In this document: positions 1 to 11,297 of the stretch, in pieces
How the letters are laid out: each line of letters starts with the position of its first letter
Numbering within the stretch: the first letter of the stretch is position 1
Assembly: GCA_013400975.1 (NCBI GenBank)
Contig: WBMZ01014181.1
Coordinates: 62,001-126,000 of the forward strand
Direction of reading: 5' to 3'
Length of the DNA: 64,000 nt
Source of the DNA: Atrichornis clamosus
Taxonomy: Eukaryota > Chordata > Aves > Passeriformes > Menuridae
Made by a program: the position numbers and the translations under genes
The notes under the pieces: generated by a model
Told to the model about the DNA's origin: nothing
Database searches by the model: none
Seen by the model: the letters and a program-made list of their open reading frames with translations, nothing else

Positions 1-3000
1 GTTAGCATTTCAGTCAATTGCACTGATAATGACTCTACAGAAAACAGTTTGTTAAAGCAAGAAAAACTGCAGTCATAAGGAACTATCACAGAATATCTGT
101 AAAAGTGACTTTCAAGAGACTGGGGTGAATTATTTATATATTTACATACATATATATATATTTGTTTATACAATTTAACTCATGAATTCTAAACTCTGTG
201 TGGACGGTGTTTAAATGGACTGTGGATTAAGTAAGATTGTTATTTAAGATTGTTCCGTGAGTGTTTCTGACCTAGTTTCATATGACACAAGAAACATTTG
301 CACCAGGTACCATTGATTCATTATCAATTAGAAGGATTAACCAGTCTCTGCTTGCTTTACTTGCTTCATTAATCATCTTTTTAATGATGAAAAAGAAGCA
401 AAAATTGGAGGAAAAAAAGAGGGAAAGTAAATTTTAGGGAATAACGGAAATAGAATGGTTCTGCGCACACCCACAGGATCAATCCATTACAATTGTCACA
501 TTTTTCAGGATCAAAATTAGTCTTTAATGGATAAAAGTTTTGTGATGGATTAACGTCGATGCTGGGAAATTTCCCAGGGCTGGGAACTAATCATTTCTGA
601 ATAGCTTCATACGGCACTGTTGTATAAACAGCCCCCACTGCAGGAAAAGCCCTGCAAAAAGAGACTTTGAGTTTTCTCAGCTCCAACTGAATTCCCTGGG
701 AGCTAAGGCCAGCCATGCCTATAGAGTTTCTTTGTACCTTATGAGAGTAGAACCTTGATCCACTCAAAATAGTCTGCAGCTCTGGACAGCTAAAGTCCAT
801 ATTGCTTGGGGCAACATCCATACTCTTGGAGATATTCAAAACCTGCTTCTAGGGCAAGGTCCAAAGTTGCTGGAGCAAGCTGGACCTGCTTTGAGCAAGG
901 GCTGGAGATGACACCTCTGGAAGCCGCTTCATCCTAGGTTGTTCTATTCTGCAATTCTGTTGCACCATTTGAAATCTACTCTCAGGTACACAGTGCTCCT
1001 TGGAAAGGTCATTTTACAACAGCCTGTCAATATTTCTGTGTGTCCATCACTTTATTCTCTCAAACTCTGCACTTTCCTAGGAGATATACTCCTCTGAGTG
1101 CAAAAAGCTCCTCTGAGCTCAGGCTGCCTCCGCTGTAGGGCTGTTGTCTGAGTCGCTCCCTAGGGATAACTTCCGCCTGACAGTACCAAAAGAGAGGATT
1201 CACCTCCCCTGCCCTTGGTGTTCTTAAAGTCAGACCCTAGTCTATGGGAGAGGGCCAATAGAGGAAAAAAAATCCAGAAGAGGGTTCATCCCACTTTAAG
1301 ACAGCAGGGTTAGACTCTGCTTGGAGGTGCCTGCCTCCCTCTGCTGCTCACAGGCAGCCTGGGCAAGAGCTGTGGGACTGCTCTCAGGCAGCTGAGTGCC
1401 TGCTCTTCAGGAAGACAAAGAGAAAAAACTGGATGAGAATGGCCACATCTCCCTGTGACAAAACGTCTGAGAGCACAGCACTGAGTCTTTCAGCACTCAG
1501 TGCTCTTTCCTAAGCAAGAGAAATTTACTTTCTCTTCTCAGCATAAACATTGGACTTGATACTAAGAGGAGAAGTAGCAAGATTCAAGCAAATCATCTCA
1601 ATTTTCCTTTTCCATTGTGGAGTGATTTTGTTTTGCTTCCTGTTGTTAGCCTCTGAGAACACATATACTGCATTTTCACCACATGTTCGCAAAGAGAAAC
1701 ATTTGTAGAGGGCTGAGGGTTGACCAGTTCCTAGAAGAGGAGCTTGAACACCTCCCAGTTGAATCTTTGTGAGCTAAATTCCTTGTAGCAAGAGGGCAGT
1801 GGTGCTCACAGAAGCAGACACTTAAAAAGCAGGGCAATAGCACTGCACACTATTCTCTATCTGCAGCACTTTCCTGCAGCCAATTGTCAGCAACCGCACA
1901 TGGACACCAGTCCCATTTCACAGGAAAGACAGTAACAGTGAAGAGTGGTGGGGGGGTTGAATTCCACCACAGACTCAGACCTAACTCTAAAGGAATTATT
2001 CAGATCTGAGTTTATTGCAGTCTCCCCCAGCTCAAGCTGCATTTAACCCTATTCCTACTGTGGCTGAGGATGAGGTACATTTTTTCCATGCTTAGAGATT
2101 CAAGATACAAACCATGGATGGATGTGTTAGGCAAGAGCAACAGAAAAATAAGTGAAGGCATGCTCTTAAGTGGATTGTGCAATGTCAAAAGAAGTGTTAA
2201 TTTTCTTCTTCCAATATAGAATATATGATTAAAACAAATGCAAACTGCACGGAGTGCAATAAAAAACAAATGTTCCATTTTCCACTTCTTCTTGATACAG
2301 CTGTTTGTTTTAAACATATAAAGATTAAGGGAACAATCTTGAATTTAATTAAATCCCAAAAGAACTAATGATATTTATGCATATTAAATTTTTAAAGGCA
2401 CTTGTGGCTGTTCAGCCAATCATTCACTGGACTGTCATAACATGCCTCCCAACCCTAATTTAAATTAGAAAGAAGACATCCATGAAAAAAAATGTGCAGA
2501 GAGTAACATTTTCACTGCACATATGTTTAAGAGATAAACGCCCATCTAGCTTTAAAAGGCAACAAATCTAATAAATGGTCACATCATCATAATTCAACCA
2601 TGGGAAAAAATCAGCGTTACAAATTTCAGAGCTGCATCTCACAGGAAAGTAAATTAAAACATCAATTATAACCTACCTTAAATAGTTTATAAGGGGAACA
2701 TTGAAGTCTTAACACAGAAACTCCCAGATCAATCTAGATGATGCTGGGGGTTTCCCAGAGTTGTGTTGTAGGGACCAGCATTTGGTGGGTTCATCTTTGG
2801 AGCATAGCAGGAAACCCCACTCTGTCACTTGCTTTTCCCCTTCTCTAGTGAGGCTATGCCCTTCTCTAGTCCCATACCTTCAATGAGTCAACAGGTACGT
2901 TAGGACCTGGGTGTCTGAGGAAGACTTCTCAGTGGGAGGAAAAAAGATTTCTTGCTCTTTCTGCAATAAATCAAGAAAGTCTCTGATATCGTCCTGAGTA

Positions 3001-3007
3001 AGTCGCT
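1..3007 (-). other. F13A1: F13A1 intron 3, left part (incomplete)
   Basis: This DNA lies downstream of exon 3 on the gene strand. No reading frame resembles F13A1 exon 4, so that exon is beyond the left edge and the intron is at least 4 kb. Apart from an AT-rich stretch at 131-170 I see only unremarkable intronic sequence with short chance frames. Confidence 0.8.
131..170. repeat. AT-rich simple sequence
   Basis: Imperfect TA/TATT/TACA repeat of about 40 bases, including an uninterrupted (TA)5-type run. It is a low-complexity tract without coding potential. Confidence 0.8.
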
Positions 3008-3525
3008 TGGCACCGGTGAGGATGCACCTCAAATCCTCTGTTCAGTTCAGGGCCCCTCACTACAAGAAAAACGTTGAGGTGCTGGAGTGCATCCAGAGAA
3101 GGACAACAGAGCTGAGAAGGGGTCTGGAGCACAAGTCCTGTGAGGAGCACCTGAGGAAGCTGGGGTTGCTTAGCCTGGAGAAAAAAGAGGCTCAGGGGAA
3201 CCTTATCACTCTCTACCAACTACCTGAAAGGAGGCAGTAGCCAGGTGGGGACCAGTCTCTTCTCCCAGGTAACAAGCAACAAGACAAGAGAAAATCGTCT
3301 CAAGTTGTACCAGGGGAGGTTTAAATTGGATATTAGGAAAAATTTTTTCACTGAAAGGATTGTCAGGTATTGAAACAGGCTGCCCAGGGAAGTGGTGGAA
3401 TCACCACCCCTACTCAGGTACCTAGTTTAGTGGTGAACATGGCAGTGTTAGGGTAACAGGTAGGCTCAATGATCTAAGAGGTCTTTTACAACCTTAATGA
3501 TTCCATGATTCTCTGATTCTGTTTC
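3008..3525 (+). mobile_element. CR1 LINE, truncated 3' end
   Basis: This is a 5'-truncated CR1 retroposon lying antisense inside F13A1 intron 3. The reading frame at 3007-3240 carries a relic of the reverse transcriptase C-terminus: HYKKNVEVLECIQRRTTELRRGLEHKS, then KLGLLSLEKK. These match the conserved CR1 pattern of HYKKD, ERVQRRA, GLEHKSYEE and LGLFSLEKRR. A stop follows at QLPERRQ, so the copy is dead. Downstream comes the typical CR1 tail with CACTGAAAGGATTGTC and CTGCCCAGGGAAGTGG, then imperfect octamers of the ATTCTATG type ending near 3525. The left boundary is placed where CR1 similarity begins, at TGGCACCGGTGAGG. Bird genomes contain many such short copies. Confidence 0.93.
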
Positions 3526-4053
3526 TGGTCCAAAGCTACAGTCTCTGAACCTTCTCCCTCGTTACCAAGTTGGTTGTAAACGCAGGCTGCAAAATTGCAA
3601 TATTCTTCCATCCTGTGTAACTTCCCCTCTTTGTGTAATCAATATTTTGCTGTTCCAGTTCATACATAGTCATCTCTCTTACCTCAAACAACAGATTCGT
3701 CCTCCCTTCATCCTCTAAACACTAACAAAAGATGTTTCCTGTTCCACCTACCTTTCAGCATTACCATACAGCATTAAGTTATAGCTTTGAAAGCTCAAAA
3801 AAGTACAGCTTCTTACGAAACAGAAACCCCCAAATTCTGCTCCCTTTCTCACATGAAATTCTGCTGATTTTCTCAAGAAATGATTCAAACTCTGTTTAGA
3901 AAAATACTTCCTTGCCTATGGCTAAGCCTGTTTTTATGGTTTATCAATCATAACAGGAAAAGGCCCAGCCATTAAATGCTGCTGTGTTCCTGTTTATGAG
4001 AGGCTCTTCAACCTTGCTTTGCTGATAAGACACAGCCTTTGCCAGGCACTTAC
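3526..4053 (-). other. F13A1: F13A1 intron 3, right part beside exon 3
   Basis: Ordinary intronic sequence between the CR1 copy and the exon 3 donor. I recognise no feature other than the donor GT at 4053-4052. Confidence 0.85.
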
Positions 4054-4242
4054 CCATCAAATACTCCAGCCAGAATTGGTCCGTCTCTGGATTGTAGGGT
4101 CGGTTGAAGTCAATCTGGATTTGGAAAGGCTGTCCCCGACGCACTATCAGCTTGGGGTTGTAGAACTTGTCAGTGTGGTGCTGCTGCTTGTTGATCTCGT
4201 GAGGATCCTTGAACATATAAATATCCACAACACGCAGGTAAT
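4054..4242 (-). CDS. F13A1: F13A1 coding exon 3: start of the beta-sandwich domain
   Basis: This 189-base exon encodes the end of codon 49, residues 50-111 and the first base of codon 112. It reads [12 protein letters not shown], then [19 protein letters not shown], then [20 protein letters not shown]. Human factor XIII A has the same order ([31 protein letters not shown]). This is the opening of the Transglut_N beta-sandwich domain that follows the activation peptide. The acceptor follows a pyrimidine-rich tract ending CTCTGCAG, with AG at 4244-4243. The donor is G|GTAAGTG, with GT at 4053-4052. Both junctions are phase 1, so exons 2 and 3 join in frame as ...NPR-D-YLRV.... The frame stays open past the donor to 3944, but that part is intron and has no similarity to the family. 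The catalytic Cys-His-Asp core is encoded by later exons outside the window, to the left. Confidence 0.96.
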
Positions 4243-6993
4243 CTGCAGAGACGTGTAAATGAACAGAGGGGGAAGGAGTCAGTATGTTGAAATGTCAATA
4301 TTGATATCTCCTTCTTCAGAGAAGGAACACCATGCAGCAAGAGTATGCTGGATCTGTCTGGGGTTTACATCCTCCTGGCTGAACAGAGACTTACGGATTG
4401 ACACGTCTCTGTCTACCTGCCATTTTGACAGAGGCTACAAGGCTTCTAGTGCACAGGGAAAGCAATCACATAAAGAGCAGGTTGATAGGTGCGGGAAGCT
4501 GAATATCCCCCCATGTTTCCATTGACATCGGCTTTCCCCAAGTCTGGGCCTTGCTATCACAAGTTTACCAGAGCACTCAGTGAAACTTTGACAGTTGTGG
4601 CTTCATGTCTCCTTTCTTGCAACCCTCCATTTTTTAAATGCAAATTCACAGGGATTTTGTGACACTTAAATACATTAATGTTTGCAAAATGCTACCAGCG
4701 TTAAGTGCTGAAGTGCCTGAGAGGCAGTAAATGATCTTGCATTCAGCTGAGAGCTTGGATTGCCTGTATTAGATAAGGTTTGGGTGTACTGCATGCGTCT
4801 AGACTCAGCTTCTCAGTACACCTCCACTGCTATTAGTGTCTTCTTATGAAAACCAAATATAACATTACAGCATATAATTACAGCATAGAGTTACAGGCAA
4901 GCAGCAGTAGGTATCCATAACATGCACAGGCAAAGCTTTGCTCCCTTCAGATTAGGGCTGTCTGAAGGGTTATAGCCTTACACTGCTAGAAGTAGTTTGC
5001 TCAGCTAACGACCAGTGTGGGGTGTCACTGGGATAGCCACAGGCACTTGCAGTCACCCTAAGCTACATGACTGTACCACACCATGAATCTTCACAACAGG
5101 AGTCTTTTCACACAATGAGAAACCACATGAAAAGGAACTGGACCTCGTTCTCTTGCCTACATGCTCGGACACATAATCAGGAAACCTATGCCAGGAGGAG
5201 GACCATTGCTACTCACCACTAGGAGAGAGACAGAAGAGTAAAGCTAGATTTGCAGCTCTCAGCTTGTCCTTCCAGGTGCTGACGATAGAAACAAGCTAAT
5301 TTCTGCATTTTATATTTGCAATGACAAAGCCAAACCCATGCCGGGCAAAAAGAGATGCACATTTACAGCAGCTGGTGGAGCTGTGTGTACTTGTAATGGT
5401 GGCTAATTTGGCCTACTACTAAGTACACTGTGAGCAGGAATGATGTGCTCAGTGAGTGAGTTGGTATTGAAGGCACTGAAGGCTGAATGTGGCCCCTTTC
5501 ACAGAAGCTCCAGCAACAGCTTTGCATGTTGCTTTTTTTGAAGGCAGGGAGACACTTCAGAGAGGCCAGCACTGTACAAGCAGCAGAGCCTTGCAGGCAG
5601 CACCTTCCCGGGATGCCAGCATGGTCCTTCTCCTGCCCCAGCCAAACCACCCAGCCTCGGCTCTGGGCAACAGCTAATGGGAGACAGGGGAATAATGGCA
5701 ATGGAAGTAGGTCTCACTCCTGCTCGCAATGTCACTCAGCTCCCTAACCCTGTCCTTCAGGAAACAGAAGGAAAGGAATATGCCTGAGGACACGGCAAGA
5801 TAAGGAGCCTTTCATAGAAAAGCCCTGGATAACTGAACCCCAAACCCTGTGCCTTTTGCTAACCCTAACCTGCAGAAAGGCTGGAATAACCTGTTCCATC
5901 CTGAGTTGGTCTTAAAGTCCCACGACAATGTTATTGTTATTCTCTGCTCAATTCACCAGATTTCTGGAGTAACTTCTGCCAAAACCCACTGCTTTAGCTT
6001 TGACTGAAGTTACAGAGATGTCTCTATGAAACATTAAATGCATTTTGCTCAGAAATCATTCTGATTGCCCCTCTGTGAAGTAGGGCATATCTTCACCTCT
6101 CTCCCTGCATAACTTACCAATGCTCACTCAAAAATGCTGACAAAACTCACAATTAAATTACATGAGGCAGGAATTGCCTGTACAGGGATAAAGCAGGGAC
6201 AAGGGAGAGCCTCTCCCCTTGTATGTCCCAAACCCTTTCAGGCTGAAAGCACTGCATGTAAAAGCTGTGTATTTTGGGGTTCTGTGAGGAGTGAAGCTAT
6301 CAAAAATTTGGCTCAGCTTCTCCGTCCTTCCAAGGAAGCATACAAATGGAGCTGAGGGTTTGGTTTTTTTCACCTCCTGTTCTGCAATAAAAGGCAATGT
6401 GACCTCACCCTTCCTTTGCATGTTGGCCCCTTCAAGTAACTGCAAAGCTAAGCCACCCTGGTCTTTCTGTTCAGCATTTGCTTCATGTTATCTCAGGACT
6501 TTGCATGGCTCCTCTCAGAACGCAGCCATACACATCTGCCGAAAACACATTTCATTTTTGGTCTCAGTGTTAAAAAGTACGTTAAGCTTGCCAGATGAAG
6601 ATAATCCATGGCTGAGCCAGTGCTAATTACAGTAATGGTAGTTGCACAGGGCAAAACACAAGCTGGGTACTGGGATGTGCTAACACCATCACCAGGGTGT
6701 GATCCATAGGAAGGCTCCAGGCAATGCTCATCTATTTGTGAGGGACAGGTGGCTATCGAGGTCTCCTTTGAAGTCAGGTCCATGAGGGTTTGCCTGTAGC
6801 CTGGTCTCTTTTTTTAGTGCAAGCAGGTTTGCTGCACGAGAGGCAGCAGTGTGATGCCTTCTCAAAGCTTTTGTAATGTTAAGCTTGCGTGGAAATAAAT
6901 GAGCACAAGCTTGAGCTGTTTTTCAAATAAAAAGAAATAGCCTTCAAACATCAGGTTTCCTCGGAGCACCAGAGAGGAAGAGCTTTGAATTAC

Positions 6994-7008
6994 AAAAAAA
7001 AAAAAAAA
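6994..7008. repeat. Poly(A) tract, 15 bases
   Basis: Uninterrupted A15 on the plus strand just before the CpG-rich block. It could be a slippage tract or the end of a retroposed fragment; no recognisable body precedes it. Confidence 0.85.
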
Positions 7009-7060
7009 GTAGCGTGAATTTCCAAAGGAGGTGCTCATCAGTCCTGTAACAGGGGAAGCA

Positions 7061-7390
7061 CGAATGCCTGGAGAGTCGCGGGACTTTGCAAAGGAGGGTG
7101 CGGAGGAATTTGCAGACCGTGGGGCGGCAGAGCTGTATCCTGCCACCGAGCCCACTCCTGGCACATTGCGGTGAGATGAGCAGGCCGGGACGAGCCAGGA
7201 GGAGGACACGGCACAGGGATGTTCTCGGAGACACAGGCTTGCGGAATCAGCGCTCCGGGGCTGCGCATCCCGCCCATGAGCATCTCCTCCCGCAGGCGAG
7301 CCGGCTGCAGCAGCAGGCAGCCCACTGACCGGGCTGGGGAGGCAGCCGGCCCCGGCAGCCGCCGTGCTCGCCCCGGCTGTGATTCAGCCG
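7061..7390. promoter_or_regulatory. CpG-island-like block inside F13A1 intron 2
   Basis: By hand count there are about 28 CpG dinucleotides in 330 bases, in a segment that is clearly GC-rich while its flanks are CpG-poor and AT-rich. It is preceded by an A15 tract (6994-7008). It contains a plausible plus-strand donor, GCG|GTGAGA near 7170. Overlapping frames exist on both strands but none looks like a known protein. In vertebrates such blocks often mark promoters or unmethylated regulatory DNA. Here it could be an internal promoter, an enhancer, an antisense RNA start or merely a local GC patch. Confidence 0.5.
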
Positions 7391-7416
7391 AGTGGCAGTG
7401 GGAGTTAGCAGAGAGC

Positions 7417-7560
7417 TAGGCAAGCACAGGGTTTTACCTCATCCGAGAGTAGCAGCTAAAATAGGTCAAATGAATCACACCCTAAAAATGCCTGTTTCTC
7501 TCTGTTGGCTGTCAAGGGAAACGAGGGTGACTAGCTCAGCTGTAGACTCCTACACTGCAC
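7417..7560 (+). repeat. Diverged interspersed repeat, copy A
   Basis: This segment is similar in the same orientation to 14,797-14,945. The best-matching core is AAATAGGTCAAATGAATCA followed by CCTAAAAATGCCTG and CAAGGGA. The other copy has AAATAGGTCAGATGAATCA, CCTAAAAGTGCCTG and AAAGGGA. The core is roughly three-quarters identical by eye with one short length difference, and weaker similarity extends on both sides. I cannot name the family. An old LTR or other interspersed repeat is the likely explanation. Confidence 0.5.
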
Positions 7561-8261
7561 AGATCAAGGGCAGAATTCAGTTAAATTTAGGCATCTAAAT
7601 GATGTGAGCCTGGTATGTAACTTCTTATTATGGCCAGTTGATGGTTGGTTGCTGCATTCAGTGGAGCTGAGAGAAGCATATGGATCACTGTGGAACTGAC
7701 ATCCACTGACTGTCCGGACAGCCTGTGCCCTCATCTCCACTCCCTAGATGGCTCTGTGTTGACTACAATCTGACACAGGTTAACACACAGGTGTTTAGGT
7801 GTTTATAGCAGGTGTCCAAAGGCTAGAAAACACTTCAGTTGTAACAGCAGAGGTAAAAGCATTTATGCTCTTTTCCAGTGTGTTATGGCAATGAAATCTG
7901 CAAACCACTACAGAAAAATCTGGACAACCCAGAAGTGTAGAGGTGTGCAGGAAAAGGGGAAGGTGTCACAAGCAGTCCTCTGCAAGGATGTGCTCACATC
8001 TCTAGAGTCCTATCACACTGAGTTGCTCCTGCTCTGCTCACAGACATTCCCTTTCTTCTCCAAGCACAACACAGAGTGCTCTGGGGCAAGCTCAGCTCCT
8101 GAATGTAAGCCTGTGGTCCATGGGGCCATAAACCTTTAACATAGTCTGACAGGTGATTTAAGCATCCTACCCCAAACTGTATGTCCAGGGACCACACTTC
8201 TGTCAGCTGGTACCACAGTCAGATCAGAGTTGATGTGCACCAAAGCAAGAACGCTGCTGCA

Positions 8262-8297
8262 GTCCCTTCAGGGACCCTTCAGGTGACCCTTCAGGTC
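8262..8297 (+). repeat. Short tandem repeat, three CCCTTCAGG units
   Basis: Three copies of a CCCTTCAGG-type unit follow one another at spacings of 10-12 bases. This is a small minisatellite-like run within intron 2 with no evident function. Confidence 0.7.
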
Positions 8298-9882
8298 ATC
8301 CCTTGCGTATTGTTGCTACAAGCATTGGAAATAATTGCACAGCAGAGCTGACCCAGATGTACAAAAAGAGTTTTGCTCTTTCGCACAGATTTATTTTGCA
8401 GCCATGCCAGTCCCAGAGCAAGGTTATCCAATGGCCACACATACTCTTGCGTTGGACAAGGGATGCTTTTCCTCAACAGCAGCATCACCTTAAGCACATG
8501 TTGGGTTCCTGTCTCAACTCACTTGACCCAACATTCCTAAGTTTCTGCTGCATTTCTGAAAAGCAGGAGGCTGCCGCCCACAAGCACCATACTTCATTCA
8601 GAGCCTGATGTGAAGCACATCAAAAAGCAGTAGGAATCTTTCTCCTGGTACTGGTGGGCTTTAGCTACAGGCTGCATTCCCTCTAAGGTATCCCACACTT
8701 ACACATCTCCAGCTTCTGTGAGTATATTGGGTTTGAAACAATGTCTAGCTGGGACCTGTACTGCATTTCATTTGACAATGTAAACACACATACTTGCCCC
8801 AGAGCTAGAGGGTTGTTTGTATAGGTTCAAGCAAAATTTCTGCAGTCTTAACATGCCAGTTGGTTTGCTCAGGCATTTTGTAAAAATAAACGCTTTTAAA
8901 AGAAATGTGTGTGTATTAGGATGGGGGTGGGGAGGGGTGTGTGGTTAAGGCACATGATTAGGATTACAGAAATAATGCTTTACAACTTGTCACTTAAAAT
9001 CTCTTTGCCTCTTTCCCAATGTGTGAAATTCAGTAATTAATTCTTGTCCACATTTATTAAGAACTCTTTCAACTCTGGATGAAAAGTCCCTTATGAGCAT
9101 TAAGTATTATTACATTCAGCTACCCTGAGCTGCCACATTCAACAAGTTCTGCTGTTCAATTCAAATAGCCAAAAAATTTAGCATTATTTCATTTGTGACT
9201 CTTTCAGGAATTAATCCTGTTTTCTTTTAAACCAAATCTTAGATATTTTTTACTTCTGGTTTACTCTAAAGAGTTGACACTGGGAACACACTTTGATTTG
9301 TCTATCCTCTACCATGATACTGTTTTGTTTCCCCAGCCAAATGCTTCAAACACTTTTCACAGGAGAACAAATATTAATATGCGAATCCCTTTTAGACTCA
9401 TGTTCATTTTTATGAGTGAGCTGAACATCTAGCAAAAGTTTATCCTGCCAGACAACATTTTGCAGCAGCTTCACAGCCACTTTAAGGCCATATAAACCAG
9501 AAGGGCCATTAAGAGGACAGACACCTTCTGCCTCTTCACCCCAGTGCTGCCACAGCTGTGCCTGAAGCCAGCAGGTCCTAAAGTGACTCTGTGATAGTGA
9601 TCAAGGTGGAAAAACACATTCTTGCCTTTTTTTTAACCAGTCCCACAGTTCAAGCTGAAAACTGGTCATTCAGCTTCTCTACTTCTCACTTTCCCTACCC
9701 ATAACCTGTGCTAATATTTCCATGCAAATGTGGTTTTAGTAAGTTTTCTCACGAGCAGGAGGAAAAGCTATCTGAAATGGAAAGGTGTAAGGGAAAAGTG
9801 GTTTGGATTTAGTCCACAGACCTGTGCTGAGGTGAGTATGGAAGATGTGAAAATAGACTTATGGCTTAATTGTACACTGTAC

Positions 9883-10027
9883 CTCTAGGATTAAATCCTC
9901 TAGGTATCAATCCAAAAGCCTCCATCTCGGGGACATCATTTTCTTCATCATTGGAGTTGTTTGGTGGGATGGCTCTTCTCCCATTCAAAGGAAGTTTCTT
10001 CTCCTCAGTGCTCATTGTTTCAGACAT
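9883..10027 (-). CDS. F13A1: F13A1 coding exon 2: start codon, activation peptide and thrombin site
   Basis: This exon encodes residues 1-48 plus one base of codon 49 of the coagulation factor XIII A subunit, the plasma and platelet transglutaminase that cross-links fibrin. The ATG is at 10027-10025. The protein starts MSETMSTEEKK and continues through NGRRAIPPNNSND to GLIPRGFNPR. This matches the human activation peptide (MSET..., GRRAVPPNNSN, GVVPRGVNLQ) closely enough to separate it from other transglutaminases. There is no signal peptide, as expected for this leaderless protein. Thrombin should cut after Arg43 (numbering includes Met1). The released peptide would be 42 residues without Met, against 37 in human; the extra five lie between MSET and GRRA. 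The donor GT is at 9882-9881 and leaves a phase 1 codon completed by exon 3 to Asp49. The acceptor AG is either 10035-10034 after a T run or 10030-10029, so the exon begins at 10033 or 10028. The family match is established knowledge; the exact acceptor is inference. Confidence 0.95.
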
Positions 10028-11185
10028 CCTGAACTAAAAAAGTTGTAATACCGTGAAAGAAAGGGAGCAAGGAAAAAGCAAACATGAGCCAGCATGGCAC
10101 ATGCAAGATGGGAGAAACCAAAGCAATGTGGGGTGCCAGTGAGTTACACATTTTTAGACTTAAATAAAACCTGAGAGGCAGAAAACATCAGTCTAATGAT
10201 AAGTACAGCTCTCTAAGGATTGGAAGGCATTTTGTGTTCATCAAAACACATGAATAAGAGAAGAAGGAGGGGGCGGGAGAAGGAGAGGGAAGTCTAACAC
10301 AGAAGCCTTTGCCTAGGAGAAGCAGGGCACTAAAAACATTAGGAAGTTTCAGGTAAAAGAACTGGAAAATCATTCACTCTATCATCCTCCATAACAGCAT
10401 TATTTAATCCAAAATAGCAAATTATATTTCCAGAAAGTGCATCACACTCTACCTCTCCCTAATAAAAATGACATTATAAGAGATACTGCAATCAAGCCAA
10501 ATACTACAGCCTACAACAGTCTGTGGGTGATTAGTGGAGAATTGTATTTTTGTCCCTATGCACAGAAACACCCAGTATCTAAAGGGCTAACTCCCCCACC
10601 CAGACAATCCACTTTTGAGAAGAAGGGGGGAGGGGAAGAGAGAAGGGTGTAAAGAGAAAAAAAAGGAAAAGAAAAAAGCTCTTATCCACTTATTTCTCTC
10701 CCACTAACGTCCTTAAGGGAAATCTTAGATGTAGGCTGATCAGAGACTTCTCTTTGAGCTACTCAAAACTGCTTTCACATCTATTTCAGTGTAAGCATAT
10801 AGCAATGAAAAAGCCATGCCACCCTTCTAAGAAAATATTCATGACTGAGAAGAAAACTTCTTCCCAAAGCCCCTGAAAACAGCAATTTAAAATGTAGCAA
10901 TTATTTAATAGAAGTAAGCTCTAAGAAGAAATTTTTTTTAGTTAGTGAGGGTACCTTCTTTACAGATAGTCTTTTTTTTCCTCCTCCCTTGCAGAATTTC
11001 TGCAGTGCAATAGAAGCAGGGAAAAAGCTGGGGGCTTTTAAGTAACCTCTGTATATCCTCCTCCTTCCTGTTGCAATAGGACAGTGCCGAAAGGGTTGTC
11101 AAGCCCTCCCCACACCACCTCAGAGAATCTGCCACCACTGCTGGCATGTCTTTTCTTCCTCCCTCCCTCTCCCTGCCTGTCTTAC
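10028..11185 (-). other. F13A1: Putative F13A1 intron 1 with polypurine tracts
   Basis: If the proposed exon 1 is right, this is intron 1; otherwise it is part of a longer first intron. It ends at the exon 2 acceptor. It holds two plus-strand polypurine stretches, 10,256-10,293 (G-rich) and 10,616-10,678 (AGGG then A-rich). On the gene strand both read as long pyrimidine runs. No coding exon is apparent. Confidence 0.4.
10616..10678 (+). repeat. Polypurine tract
   Basis: About 63 bases almost wholly of A and G, beginning with G6-A-G4 and ending A-rich. This is low-complexity sequence of the kind able to form unusual DNA structures. Confidence 0.75.
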
Positions 11186-11297
11186 CCTAACTCTGCTCAT
11201 CAGGAGCATTTCAGGGTGCTTGGGCTAAGGAAACAGCTTGGGCAGTGAAGTTTCAGTTCAGACTGCAGGGAATTTTCTGAGGGACACGCTCCCATAA
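11186..11297 (-). promoter_or_regulatory. F13A1: Candidate noncoding exon 1 and core promoter of F13A1
   Basis: Human F13A1 has a noncoding first exon a short distance upstream of the ATG exon, so one was sought here. A TATA-like TATTAAAG lies on the minus strand at 11328-11321. About 30 bases downstream a start near 11290-11298 is plausible. A good donor, AGG|GTAAGA, has GT at 11185-11184. The predicted leader would be about 110 bases and the intron about 1.15 kb to exon 2. Another GTAAG donor lies close to the TATA-like box, near 11,310. The rival is the CpG-rich block at 12.89-13.09 kb, which contains a GGG|GTGAGG donor. Nothing in the sequence proves transcription, so this is an inference from signals and gene architecture. 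Confidence 0.25.

Larger units (their letters stand above)
4243..9882 (-). other. F13A1: F13A1 intron 2
   Basis: This 5.64 kb phase 1 intron runs from the exon 2 donor (GT at 9882-9881) to the exon 3 acceptor (AG at 4244-4243). It contains an A15 tract (6994-7008), a CpG-rich block (7061-7390), one member of a diverged repeat pair (7417-7560), a short tandem CCCTTCAGG repeat (8262-8297) and a G-rich tract around 8919-8940. Other frames in it are short and match nothing I know. Confidence 0.9.

Noticed and set aside
3944..4053. Open frame continuing past F13A1 exon 3 on the minus strand
   Set aside because: It lies beyond a consensus GTAAGTG donor and has no similarity to transglutaminases, so it is intron read-through.
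5862..5875. CTAACCCTAACC, telomere-like repeat
   Set aside because: Only two units; expected by chance.
8919..8940. G-rich run in intron 2 considered as a quadruplex
   Set aside because: Only three clear runs of four or more G; a stable four-run quadruplex is not evident.
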